Assembly: GCA_964019165.1 (NCBI GenBank)
Contig: OZ025283.1
Coordinates: 12,718,063-12,782,062 of the forward strand
Length of the DNA: 64,000 nucleotides
Source of the DNA: Mastigias papua
Taxonomy: Eukaryota > Cnidaria > Scyphozoa > Rhizostomeae > Mastigiidae
Direction: 5' to 3'
A program made the position numbers and the translations under genes. How positions within the stretch are numbered: the stretch's first letter is position 1; every line of letters begins with the position of its first letter. Shown in pieces: positions 32,435 to 45,900 of the stretch. The notes beneath the pieces are model-generated. The model was given only the letters and a program-made list of their open reading frames with translations. It did not search any database and had not been told where the DNA came from.

Positions 32435-34362
32435 TCAACGTTCAAAAATATTCAATCTGATGTTGAAATATACGTATGGATAATACTCTTTCTGTCCCAT
32501 AATTAATCCCGGAATATCGACCTAAAACAGAATTCACTCCGAATTAATATTAATCGTTTGACAAACACAAGTCAGGTATACGTTTCTTTATAAAAGCTTT
32601 CTTTCATCCAGTACTGAAACTGTCCTAACTTTTCATGATTTCAGTACGGAAACTTTCTTTAAGACTTTCTTCGCGAGAATTGTGAGTTTGCGTAACAACA
32701 CAGTTTTACACAGGCAGACAGGCACTACACAAACATAACACTCTAATAAATAAACAACTACATGGAATCTACGCAAATTCAATGAAGATGTGCCAGGCAG
32801 CGTGAAAATTTGAATGGTTAGTGTATGTGAACGAACCATTAACGTTCTTAGGTCTCAAAAATCCAGTGCTGAACATTCTTAACTTTATCAGCATAAGAGT
32901 ACTGTTTTCGTACAAAAAGACGTGTAGTTTGTTTTAATACTTGTTAAGTAGACTATAAAACAGGTATGCCACAAAACGCAAATAAACAGAAAATTCAACA
33001 CAAGAGTACCATCTAATATCATCATCGACGGACATACCGATGACGTGGTGGGGTATGACACTTACATTTTCAAACCACTCAGTAACACTACCTCACATTC
33101 AGTAAATATTGTCTCATTCAGTCAAAAAATCATCCGTTCAGTAGATCACTAAATCATCCGTGCAGTAGATCACTAAATCATTCGGCAGTAGATCAATAAA
33201 TCACTCAGCTGAATGCTGGTAAATGAAAAATATGTCGCATAAAAACATGTCTTATCAACTTACATCTCCTTGATTACCCTTTGATGCTTGTGCGTCTAGG
33301 TGAGAATACAAGTTGAGGAGTTCATCTCTAAGTTTCCTCGTCTTGCCTTTATTTGGCTGCAAATATAATGCGACGGAAACAATTAAGATCTTTATCGATT
33401 TACCAAATCAACTACCTCAGCAATTCAAAATGGAACAATGATAATGTGGATATCGCATGGGATATTTTTTATGGGGAGATCGCATGCAACAGTTTCCACA
33501 TGGAGATTGCACGCAGTAAACGTAACAAGTATTTACGTCTTTGCCAATACCAAATCATTGATTAATTACTGTGGTTTATTGCAAGAAGAACCCTTGATGG
33601 TGTCTTATAGTCTCGTTCTTGCCGATCGAAATGAAACAAATGTTCTGTTTATATGCTTGGAAGACATAAAAAAACGACTAAATATGCCAAACTACTCTCA
33701 CTAATGGAATACGTTGGGAGGGCAGGTAAAAATGGCGACACCAGAAGTCATTATACATCGAACCAAACAGGAGCGGAGGAACGGAGGAGGTATAGAGGGA
33801 CTTTGCCCTGGAAAAAATACAGCATGGGACTTTGTTCTGGAACGATTAAAGTAGAAAGCTTCTCGTACGATACTAACCTGTAACAGCATTGCTTGGAAGT
33901 TTACAGGTAGGCCATACCTCAGTACTGATTCAACGAATACTCTCAATGCCTATGGATAAATCAGTTGGAACTAACCAGTTGATTGCATCAACAATTGTTG
34001 TATTTAGAGATGGAGGCATCAAGAAAATGTTCTGCGATTCATTGTTTCAAGTTGAAATGGACCAATGCAAAGGACAAGTACTAACATGGTGTAATCAGTA
34101 AACAAACAAACCTATAAGTCAGCGAATCACAACGTATAGCGCATAGATAAACAGACAATCATAATGAATTAATCAATCACGCAATCTGTCAATCAATTAA
34201 CCAATTAACTAATGATTAAACCAAATGTCCAGTTATGCTTGACAAAAAACTGAATAAGTTGATAACTTCAAGCAGTGCGAGAGAAAAAAACTCGTAGTCA
34301 ATAAAAAAACCAAATCCTGAGAGCAAAAAGAAATAAGGGAACGATGGGAAGAAATGTGGGAG

Positions 34363-34393
<31 letters not shown>

Positions 34394-36041
34394 GTCAGTC
34401 AGTCAGTCAATTAATCAATCAATCAATTAATCACAACAAACGATTGCCAAGCATATCATGGCACCATACCTTGACATGTGCCCATGCAATAAATGATTCC
34501 CCAAAATTAACCCTCAACCATTTAACCAGAGGTCCCTGCAAAGCAAAACAGAAAATAACAATGTAAAGAAAGAGATGGCGATCCCTTACAGTATACTTCT
34601 TCAAATCAGGGTCCCCTGCAGGGATAAATTATGGAAATAAATCGATTTGCTTTAAGGGATCCAGGTTTGAACGAAGTCAGGCAATCTTCTTGAGGTTAGT
34701 GCACATTTACTTCAACAAGCAGGTAAATCTAGATACTCTATCATTCCTTTTGACAACATACACATATGGTTCATCATTAGATCTTTGCTCTCACTGTCAA
34801 GAGTCTCTACAACCTTTCTGCAGTTAAGATAACGTTAACTAGCAAGGTAAAAAAGTCTTCTACAAAACGGCAAGAGAAAGATTATCGATCGCTCTATTAA
34901 CTTCACATATGTATTTAGCTCGTCCAGTACGCTGTACTCTAACCGAACCTTAACTATAGGCAAATGGGATCTTCATGAAAAATGAACTCGTTGTTGAGCA
35001 TATACTTACGAATAGCTTCTTCTTGTCAGAAGTCAAACGTGAGATCTCATTTTTACTTGCAGTCAGTTCCTCCTCGTCATAGACAAAATCTCGAACTACG
35101 AATCTGTAACAGAAAACAATTTATAGCTAATCAATCTCTCACTCAGTCAGTCAGACAGTCAGTCAGCTGACTAGGTAGCGAAGTCTTCCAATCAGAAAGT
35201 CAATCATTCAACCAGCCATCAAGCCATTCAATCAACCATTCAATGCGCTAGGCAGCCAATCAGCCAATCAGCCAACCGGTCGATAAGTCAGTAAGACAGA
35301 ACTGAAATATCGGAATCTCTAAATAAAAATTTTGAGCATGATTGCGTACAACCAAATTCTACTTCTGCTATATTTTGAATCACTAGTAAGATTAGCTTAC
35401 TAAGAAAACAGCTGATGTTGAAACAGTGTACCTTCCAAAAGAGAAGAAGTTTGAGTGAAAAAGTAAAGTGGAATTTGACTCTGCAAGGGTTCACACAAAA
35501 AGGAGAGCAAAAAATGAGAAGTGATAAGAGGCAAAATATAGTTTAAAAAGAAGACAGAACTAGATGGTTAATTCTTCACACTACTAATGACAAGTAAAAC
35601 TGAAAAGATGGGATTAGGAAAATTCAACAGAGCTAAAGAAAAGCAATCTACTTTGGAAAAACTTACTTCTTCTCTCGAGCATGGTGCTTAAATTCTTCAA
35701 CTACCTTCTTAAACAAGGTGACAGAGAACAGGGCATTCTCATTATCTTCATATATAAGCCTGGCAGAACAAGACAACAGAAACATTAATGAAATAATAGC
35801 CTGAAACTCTTTTACTACTGAGTTACCAAAACATGGAATATCATCCCAAGCAAATCTTAGCACGCGATAACAACTAATGGTTTTAAATCTTACATATAGA
35901 GCTTTTTATATTAATTTTATATAAGGTATCTTTTGATAAAAATTGTATTACATAAAACACTCTTCTAATCTTGTAGGTCTGTAAAAGGAGGGCCCCTTGA
36001 AAATCAGCAACGCAGAAGGGCAATCCTCCCAATATGTTTGA

Positions 36042-36096
<55 letters not shown>

Positions 36097-39000
36097 AAAT
36101 CAATCAATCAGTCAATCAACAACGCCGAGAAAGTTTTCAACAATCCTAAAATTGGTTTGATAGTCCTTTTGGTTCATTTGGCTAAAGACAATCAATGCAA
36201 AAATGATAAAATATAACTCTAAATTATAATCCTACATCTAGTATTCACTTTAGGTTCAAGCATAAAATCAATCTCAGCAAATATTGGTAATATTGATAAC
36301 TCCACCCAATGGATGTCAACAATTGAAAAAGATGCCTTGATATTGTTCTTCAGAGTATTAATAACGACTGGCCATTAAAACCCCTTGTTATCCCTATCCA
36401 ATCAACAATGGAAAAGCCAATATGGCAAAGTACATAGCGATCCAATCACACGCTGCTGTGCAAACTCGATAAATACTGACAAAAAATCACTGTAGATGTC
36501 CGGGCATTTTACGATATTTTTATAGTCATAAGCATCACGCCGGTGGGAAGTCGACATAGTGGTCTTGGGTAGTGCAGCACAGGAACACAAATGTTGAAAC
36601 GCAATCTGAACCTAAGACATGGCCACGGTGACAGGGGCAGAAAGATTAACAGAAATAATATTAGTAGAAGCATCAATCTTCTCATAAGATCGGCCTTTTC
36701 CCTAAATCTGCATTTATGTGGAAAAAATCAACCTTTGCCCAAATATGCCTCTTACTAATATGAGGGCAAGTGTCTCACTTGATGGAACTTATGCAACCAA
36801 TGTTTTGGTAGCACCAGCCTAAAGGCAGATGAGGTCGTTACAGAAGTACCCTTCTGTGTTCATAACCTTCAAGTGGTTCTAGCATTTCTGATCGAACAGA
36901 AAGGTTTGAAAGTACATACTGTTAAGGATCAAAACTACGAAAGCAAATTACTGAGAAGAAGGAGTGCGTAAAAATGTTCCTAACATTGTAATTTATCGAT
37001 AAAAATATTACTTCCAACACTTGCGAGCCATCAAACATAATGTCTTACTTTGATGATCTTGGCACAACCATGTCTGTCAGTTTCTCATAGCATTCTCTCC
37101 ATTCATCTAGCTGACTCCTAAACAACAAGATCAGCCAAGCACTGAGTCATAGATTCAGAGATAATGAAATTTCATGACGACATCAAAGGGTTTACTATTC
37201 AACTTCTCTACCTCATATCTTGGCATCATGTCCTAGCAACAAACGTAAATGATTTGATCACAATAGCAAACCATTCTACATTATCATTACACTTGACTCA
37301 AGTTGTGCTGACTTTCACATAAAGTGGATGAGTTAAATTTACACTATCACAAAATATAATGAAAGCAGTGAATGTACATTCCAAAAAAAATTGTTTGATT
37401 ATCATACATACAGCTTTAATTCTTAAACCCAAGGTCTAGGCCTCTTCAAGACACAAAATCTTGAATTTTCATCAAACTTGCCATCTGAGAAGCTTAACCA
37501 TTGGCTATTTTACAAAAAAGCAAACTTTTTCAACACCTATGAAGAGTGCTACATTATCCAAGCACAGTAAAAACACATCAATTACTCACTTGGCAACAAC
37601 AACCAACAAAGTGGACAAGTATTCTGATCCAAGAACAAAATTCTCCTTTTTCACAATGTCATTCAAATTTCTTGTCATCAAACTCCCACTAAAACGAAAA
37701 ACACGAATCATCAAGATTTGATATTTGTGCTGATCATAGATCATCTATATTTGAAAAGAGTTTTATGTGCATCAGAAGCATAAACAGCTTAGAATTTGTT
37801 CAATGACATATGAAAAATTATAAATCTACAATGTTGCAATTCAAGTCAAAGAAACATTCCCAGCCAGTTAAATGTACTATATCTTCTATTGTAGAAACAA
37901 AGAAATGGATTCTACTGGCATTGTTAGCAACTTGTGTGAAAACACTAACTGCCTTCTGGTTCAACACCCATAACAACCTGGATTTGACACAACAATGCCA
38001 CAATGTTGCTTTAATCAAGACTGTGGTATCCTATCCATCTTCATACCTTCTACACTTGCATGTATGTATGTATCAAAGCCTACATCTCTGTGTGAGTCAA
38101 TGAGGCAAGTCTTTTGCAAAATGCCTCACCTTGTAAGGCATACAGCTAAATGCTTATTATTGGGAACAAGTTCCAAGACTGTATTATCCCAGTAAAGCAG
38201 CAACTTCTGATTCAGTGGGATAGCCAACATAGGTTCAGGTTAGTATAACTTCTGCTCCAAAATGCCCCCAAGAGGTTTTCAAGTGAAAGGCCTTTACATC
38301 ACTCAATGTAAACATGACTTTATAAGCCCAAAGCCCCCAGATGATAGGCCATTTAGTGATCTTTTCTCCCATAAAGATACAATCTTTCTTCACTACTTCT
38401 GTTTAGATTTGGGAAATCACTTCATACGTGACAGGGTCCCAAGCAAAACAGATCCAAGGACACATAAGCAAATATCTCTAAGGGACCCAAACCATTCAGT
38501 TTTTTCACTGCTCTGATGTTCTAGGCCACTACTTTTGAGAAAGTGAAAGAAGAAAAATAATAATAATCATCAAACAAACTGTGATCTAGAAGACTTACGT
38601 TGCTTTTCTTTCCAGTGACTGAAGGGACCCTTTCACCATATTATAAGCACTGGCTTTACTCTTCAGATCCGTATCAATCTGTGTTGTTTGCTACAAATAA
38701 CCATACTGGCTCTAAACAATCATACACTGTATAAACAATATAATCCTATTGGATATATCAGTGAGCATGAGGAATACCTACTGCGCATATTTTTCTACAG
38801 GCAGCTTACTGGAACATGAGCAACATGAGAAAAGGCTCAATGAGAACATATATACCCATAACAGCTATTGCTTCCCTTTCTATTTGTTAGACAAGTTGAA
38901 CAGGCTCATTTCCAAAACTTCAAAGTAACATACTATCATAACAGGCAAGTTTTGATCAGTTTGTGGAGATAATTCTATTGATTTAACAAATTTCTGGTAT

Positions 39001-41514
39001 CTTTTTCATTACAAAAATATTTTAATTCAAAAGTATATTGTGCTACCACAGGCAGATCCAGAGTCTAATTCACATCACATGTCTCTGAACACAGAGTTTT
39101 GTGACACAAAATACTACCATTAGGGAGTCATGGCCCCATGCCCCTGCCCCTCCCCTTGGATCCACACTTGTGTGCTACCTGCTGGTATTCATAATCCTTT
39201 ATCTTTTCAGCCCTAAATTGCAATGTTTTAATTTTCAATTTACTGATATATTTTCATTACAAATGATGATGGCTATCCTGTTCTTTATGATGATAATAGC
39301 ACACTTAATTGCAAAAGCCTGTTAATATTCAAAATGTGTAATAAAACAATAATGAAATACTTTGCTGATGATCTCTGCCAAGTTTCTCAAGGGCTGTTTG
39401 ATCGGATACTTCGCAGAATCCCATTGGAATTTAGTTAGATAGGTTGCAGGATCCACTGGACAAAAAAGTTGAAAACAATATACAATAGTAATTAGGACCT
39501 TGAAAACAATGCCAAATGTTCATCACAGAAAGCAATAATAAATCAATAATAAACTTAATACAAATGGCAAGTCAGCCTAGTTTGTAAAACATGTTTCAAT
39601 TACTTCAACAACCATCATCAGTTACAGTGTAAGCATATTACAAAAGGTATAGAGACAAGTATCTTCTCCCTAAGGGTCCTACAACAAAAACTATTCCATT
39701 GAGATAAAATGTGCTAAGTTCTCATGCTAGGCACTTCATACATTTATCTTAATGGAATAGCTTTTGTTGTAAGACCCCTGAAGAGTAATTACTTGTCTTT
39801 ATACCTCTTCCACTTCTTTGTGCTCTCAGAACAGAATATTAGTTTTCCAAGTACTCACTAGTGTAAAAAAACTACAAGCTTCAATTTCATTAATTACCAA
39901 TGCACATTTCCTGCCCTTGTCATTATTCTGACAAGATAGTTACTATGGCAAACCTTTGTTCAAAAACAACTGACTCACTTTTGTTAACCTGTAAATTCTC
40001 CATCACTTTATCTTGGCGCTCTTCAAGAACATCAACACTGTATCCTGCAACCTTCTTCACAACACTAGGTCAAAGGAATCAACATTGCCTAAGTTCTAAT
40101 AAAAAAGAAAAACAGAGAAAGAGAGAAGGAGAGAAATCTTCAAAACAAAAATAAACTAGAGAAAACAAGGGAAATATATGGAATTTTCAAAAATTCTATG
40201 GTGAGAGAAAGTGATGAGCTACCAGGCAGCAGAATTAGGTAAGATTCAAGGTGGCAGAAAACAGAACTTCTCATTTACAGATGAAACTTTCTGATCAAAT
40301 CTGATCACTTCTAGAGAACTACAAAATATATAACATGACACATCCTCTAATAAATGTTTTTATAATAAATGGTTCTTTAACAAAATTTTTGCATTGTTTA
40401 CTTGGAGGAGGTGTTTACTAGAGGTGGGCATTTGTTTAATTCAAAACCATTTTTTGTGCAAATGAGAGATTTTTATTTTTACAAATCCAGTGTCTATTGC
40501 ACCTGTACAGAAAGCTTCTAGAAATGACTCTTCATTACAAAACTATGAAGGCAAAAAACAAAATGATTAATTTTGCTGCAACACATTCAAAAAGAAACAA
40601 ATTTCCTGTTTGTCATATTGATCAAGAATCCTCTATGTACAATTTCTCCTTTGCATGCTGCAACCATTTCTTGAGGGCAGCATGTATTTAAAAGATCTTG
40701 TTTAACATGCAGTGTATATAAAAACAGTGTCTAAAATTACAAGTGCCTATAGACTCTGGCTTTCTATAAAAAGTGGACATGGTTTCTCTGTGACATTACA
40801 AAATATGCTATGAGGCAGAAACCTTGAATAAATATGACATCCTATTAAAAAAAACCTCACCTCTCTACAAATGTGTCCAACTTCCCCAAATCATCAGATA
40901 GGCCAACAAGTGTGTCCAATGTACCTACCTGCAAGAATACATCTTATCAGTTCTAACTTAAATACTAATAACTATAATGCTGTACCTGCACCAAGAGTCC
41001 TGATGATATTTCGCAAAGTAGAAACAGAGAGAAGGGTCTCGAAATTTAAACTCCTCGCACACTGTCCTACAATTCAATTTATGCACGATAACCTTAAAAC
41101 CAAGTCGTGTTGATCTCATGACTTTGGGCTGACAAGTCAGCCACTATGAACAGTTGCTTTTAATTTATTTTGAATGCAACGCTCATAAGCTCTGTTTGGT
41201 GAGAATTAACTTCGATTTCTAATTGAAACAAAACGTCCCTACTCTGACTGCTCCCTATATATGAAGTTCAACCAATGGCCTAAGTCAACTTGCTTCAGTA
41301 GGTACCAGCATTTGCTCGCATTTCTATTTATCATTGTGCATTCGTATATTGAATGCATAATAGGGTAAAAACTAAGAATCTAGTGGTTTACCTTTAGTTC
41401 TGGAAGGGACAATCTATAGTTCATTGACAGCTCTCTCGTTGCAACCCTGCATTTTTCCCATGTTTGCTGTGGGCTTCGATCTCCTGGGGCAGAAATCAAC
41501 CAGAATTCTGTCAT
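32435..41514 (-). CDS. ATP6V1C: V-type proton ATPase subunit C, complete, 13 coding exons
   Basis: Subunit C of the cytosolic V1 sector links V1 to the membrane sector, and its release controls reversible disassembly of the pump. Exons on the minus strand: 41514-41392, 40928-40861, 40064-39979, 39455-39361, 38690-38599, 37688-37590, 37117-37049, 35759-35667, 35103-35010, 34535-34470, 33949-33878, 33356-33264, 32521-32435. All join in frame to 378 codons plus stop (human 382). Matches include the start [105 protein letters not shown] and a final DIPGL...[10 protein letters not shown] block. The exon 3 donor was taken as GTGAGT at 39978 because it keeps frame. Exons 1-2 and the 3' flank are duplicated at 51.3-52.6 kb. 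Confidence 0.98.
34361..34432. repeat. (CAAT)n/(CAGT)n microsatellite in a V-ATPase C intron
   Basis: Tetranucleotide units CAAT, then CAGT, then CAAT again, 40 bases from the exon 10 donor. Related decayed blocks lie at about 35135-35300. Confidence 0.95.
36043..36117. repeat. (CAAT)n microsatellite in a V-ATPase C intron
   Basis: About 17 CAAT units with few interruptions, between exons 8 and 7. Confidence 0.97.
39046..39180 (+). repeat. Dispersed repeat, copy 1
   Basis: The segment around GTCTCTGAACACA...GGGAGTCATGGCCCC...GGATCCACACTTG matches 58840-58935 with moderate divergence. It lies in the V-ATPase C intron between exons 5 and 4. The family is unknown. Confidence 0.6.
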
Positions 41515-42877
41515 TTTCTTAGGTCAAATCAGATTTAATCAAATCTGTATATCTCCCGATAAAGACTGAGAATGCAATCTCTATAAAATCTTGAAAACTA
41601 TGAAGAGTAGCGAGTCCTGCATAAAATATCTCCTAGACTGCCTTCATTTTGGCCTGACCCGTACAAAATGAAGCCAAACTGTGACAGACCAGGTGACCTA
41701 ATACACGCGAAAACTGGGAATTAATTTTCACGACCTTAACAGTACGTGCAAAACGCAAATCAAATTTGCGCTTTCTAATAGCCTCTTTTGCAACAAAGCT
41801 CATTACGAGGTCAATCAACAAAGCCAGAAAATTCCCTCCTAGAAGTATCAATACCATTTTGCCCCTTCCTCTTCGCTGTACCTATTTCTTGATTATCACC
41901 ATAGGCATAAATCTAAATTTTTATCTTTCACTTTTCCATTCCTTCTGTTATACAGCAGTAACCAGACTGGTCCAATGCAAATTCACCAAGATTGGCATGT
42001 AGTAAGTAGCTTTTAAGATATTCGGACAGATTGCTGTTGAAAACAAGCATTATATGCTGCTGTTTACTTACAACCTTATCATCAGAGTTCTTTGTCAAAA
42101 TTATGTACGTAGTTGACTGCTTGTTAAAATCTGTTTTAAATTTCTCATCTGATGCTGAGCATGTTTTAGACGTCTTCTTATTTTTTTGGCAAATCGAGCT
42201 GCATACTTCTTAAAAGATGTGCTCTTATAAGGAAACATAAGTATTCCTCAAGACCTTTCTAGCAATGCTGTTAAGCATTGCTGCCAAAGCGATATGACCT
42301 TCCTATGTATTTCGATATCTTAGTGTACATCTTTGGTCACACAACTTTTTCACATTTCTAGCTACATTTTCTGCAAAGCTCTTGAATGCATCTGCATTCT
42401 GCGAAACGCATGTACATACTGTATAATAGTAGGTAATTTCGTGAAATTGATCGATATTAAAACTTGAAAGTAATTACAATCTTCCTATTAGGAAATAGGA
42501 TGCATAATGACAGGGCACTTATATTGCATGTGAAGTGCAATATAAGGTTGGTAAGATGGAGAAACATTTTCTGAACATTTTGCGTAAAACAATGATAGAA
42601 TTAAAGTGAATGCAGAAACTAATGTATGAACTTTGGAGAATATTAAAGTACTCAAAATGTCTCCATGAGGAAGATCCATTTTGCATTATTGCACAACAAT
42701 GTAATTTATGTAATGAGGCAGGAGTGACTCAGAAAATAAAATTTGCTATGCCTTGCGACGTTCAGCTCAATTAGATTGCAAAATCACTAATTCATCATCG
42801 ATATATCATATAATACTTTGAAATAAACGAAATGAAAGAAGGCTAATGAGTACTAGTCTTTCAATAATATTTTAAAG
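41515..42877. other. Intergenic: V-ATPase C promoter side and CUB/TSP1-A 3' side
   Basis: No gene seen. About 0.8 kb of this (roughly 41840-42650) has no counterpart between the matching parts of the second block (52.79-52.87 kb), so one of the two copies gained or lost sequence here. Confidence 0.6.
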
Positions 42878-42954
42878 TTAGACGATATCCTGAATAGCAA
42901 GACTCTGTCGTTCTGTCTGGTCCTGTGCAGTTACTTCATTCAAAGCACGTGTAC
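42878..42954 (-). other. Terminal exon of copy A derived from a decayed TSP1 module
   Basis: After a good acceptor (CACAG) the spliced frame reads GTRALNEVTAQDQTERQ and stops at TAA. In another frame the same bases read NCTGPDRTTESC, the 3' half of a TSP1 module like the one at 46687-46884. The 5' half with WCxW and CSxSCG is gone. This gives the protein its short tail. Confidence 0.65.
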
Positions 42955-45900
42955 CTGTGTAATGGAAAATTTTGTTATTCAAAGTAAAACATGAATACCC
43001 TACATGATACTAGCCATTATCAAAGTCAATTGGCTGCACAAATTGTTGCATATGAAGGAATACAAGGCGTCAATTTAATTTGTTGTCGCGATTCTTGTAC
43101 TGAATTTCATCATCAAGCTGCGTTTTCCAACAACGAAATCAATTTAATCCTGTGAATTTCTAGTAGTACAATAAAACACTTCGTGGCCATCACTCCCAAG
43201 CAGTGTTAGAGGTAGTAACATGATTCAAGAATTCAAAAGGAGAATTAAGCAATTCTGATTTATGTAACTACAGACTGAGTACATTTTGTACCAAATATTC
43301 AGGACTTTTGAACTAATCTACCTTTCATTTATGATATTCAGTATAGTTAGCTCTAATTAGCTGCTAGCTAATTTAAAACAGGAAAGTTAGCTGTAATAAA
43401 CAGATAAAGTATTGATAGTATCATTGAGTTTTTGACAACTTCATGTGCAAACTTTTTGTATAAATTACAATACAATGACGAATGGCACTATTGAAGGTAG
43501 TTTCAACTGGAGAGCCTAGCTACACGCGAATATAAAGCAGACAAACATAAAAACACATAGTCATAAGTAAGTAGAGTGTAACTAAATCGGGACAGGCCCG
43601 CAGTTAGTTTCCATGGCAAGAGAATGGCTCGATCGATGATAACGATGGAAGTATTTCTAATAATGAAGAGAGGGTAGCTTCTCTCTATATCTAAATCTTT
43701 GCAATATCGATGAATGAATCAGTGGAATGACCAAAAATGCCACAACAACTAACAGATAGATTTACAAGTTAAACAAGAGACAATTTAGAGCTCCATGTTC
43801 TTGCAGAAGCTGTTGGCATTACCTCTTTTCCTCTATAAATCGATAATCAATCAATATCAAAACGATAATACTAAATAATCAAATATTAATTTAGAATCTC
43901 ATACCCGATTTGATAGTGTGGTAGGTTGCTTTGAAACCTCTCCTTGTCGTATTTCTGTCACTCTTAAATACCAGCATAAGAATGTTTTCAGTTGAAATGA
44001 TTCTTCTTGGTTTGTAGTTTCTGCCAGTTAAATATATCACAGGTCTACTTGATCCAGATACAATTTCTCTTATGTACAATTTATCATACCTACTTTCCAA
44101 ATCTTGGAACTGCAAGTCAAGAACAACCCTTTCACCAGCTGGTGCGCTTATCTCGTAATAACATTCGGCGTTGTTTGGATAGTTATTCGGATATCCAGGT
44201 GATGTGACATTGCCAGTTGATGAATTGTAGTATTCTCCGCATTCTAAAAGACAACAAAACACATGCATGTAAATTAATAAACATACTATTTCATTGAAGG
44301 AGAATAGTGTATCAGTAACAAGGTTGTAGAAGAGGGGGCTCAGGGGCTGAGCCACTATCTACTTTTCGAAGAGGGGAGGGGCTAAGCCCAATGCTGCACG
44401 GAGACAGTGGGGACCGTTGCCCCCCTGCCCTTTCCTAACAGTACATCAAATGGAATTAAATGTATGTCTTTGGTGCTCTGCAAATAATTCTTGCCCCCTT
44501 CCCTATTCTTGTTTAGGCGTCCTTGACTGAACCATCTACTCCACTTTCTAGGTAATGTAAATATACTAATCAAGGTGATAGAAAAGGATCCTTATAGAAT
44601 CAGACTGCAGCTGTTCTGTCCATTAATACTAATATATATACTTGCTTCACCAGTTTGCAATAAAGTTTTTGAGCTAAAAGTTTTCGAAAGCCATGAAAGT
44701 TTATTCACTCTGTGCCTAAAAAGCTTATTCGGCATGTCCATCATAGTTGTGGCTCTTGAACTCGTGTCAAGAGTATAATATACCGACAAATATTACAACC
44801 ACAACAATAAATAATTTGCTTAAAAGATCAGTTACATATAAGTTAAGCTAACGTTTGAGTAAATGCGGATGCAATGGATAGTCGATTATGAACACAGTTT
44901 CTCTTGGGCATGCATCGTTAGGAAAGCTTTCAATTTAATACAAAAAGAGCTCAACATGCCTGTGACGTGTGGTTACAACAAGCAAATCAAATTTCAATCG
45001 ATATGATCATCACCATCATAGCCCTGTGATATTTTGTTTGCAGTATGTTTGAACTGTACTGTATTTCATTCTTCTGCCTTTCCATCAAAGTACAGACCAG
45101 GCTATTTGGTCGCCATTGGCATTAGATGAGTACATACAAAAAAGCTACTCAAAGTGCTCGTTTAGTTCCGACCAGAATTCTATAATTGCACATGGACTAC
45201 GAATACAATTTCTCGTATTATCATCCTTTTTTAATGCTCATAGTCATATAATCACTTAAATACTGTAAAATTTAAAATTTGCTTAGCTTAGAACAATGTT
45301 TGCTAAAGTTTTGGCTTAGCACAGACCTGGGCGGTATACTGTTCTCGGGTCACACACGCGCCCCTTCGACTGAGTCTGACTGACCCGTAAAAATTTAAAT
45401 GGAAGTTACAACACAAGAATATTTTACAACTTTACTTCATACATGCACTAAAGTTGCTTTTAGTTAGAAGTTGTTTCTTCCAAAAAATATTATGTAGAAT
45501 TGAGATAAGCCCTTTTTGGTATGGGCCTACGTCATATATTCTGCTTCACATGTGCCCAGATAGCAAAAATAAGTACCTACTCCTCGGCTAGCAGAACAGC
45601 TGAAGCCCTCAAACCCCAATGGGAATGTGCCTGTTACAAGGGGTGTGTCTACATAGCGGAAAATATGCCTACGTCATATATTCTGCTTCACATGTGCCCA
45701 GATAGCAAAAATAAGTACCTACTCCTCGGCTAGCAGAACAGCTGAAGCCCTCAAACCCCAATGGGAATGTGCCTGTTACAAGGGGTGTATCTACATAGCG
45801 GAAAATATGCATCGTATAATTACTCGAAGAAATGCAATACACCATTCACATTCTGTGAACTTTGTGCATTACCACAATCTAGATTCACCTACCTAACTCT

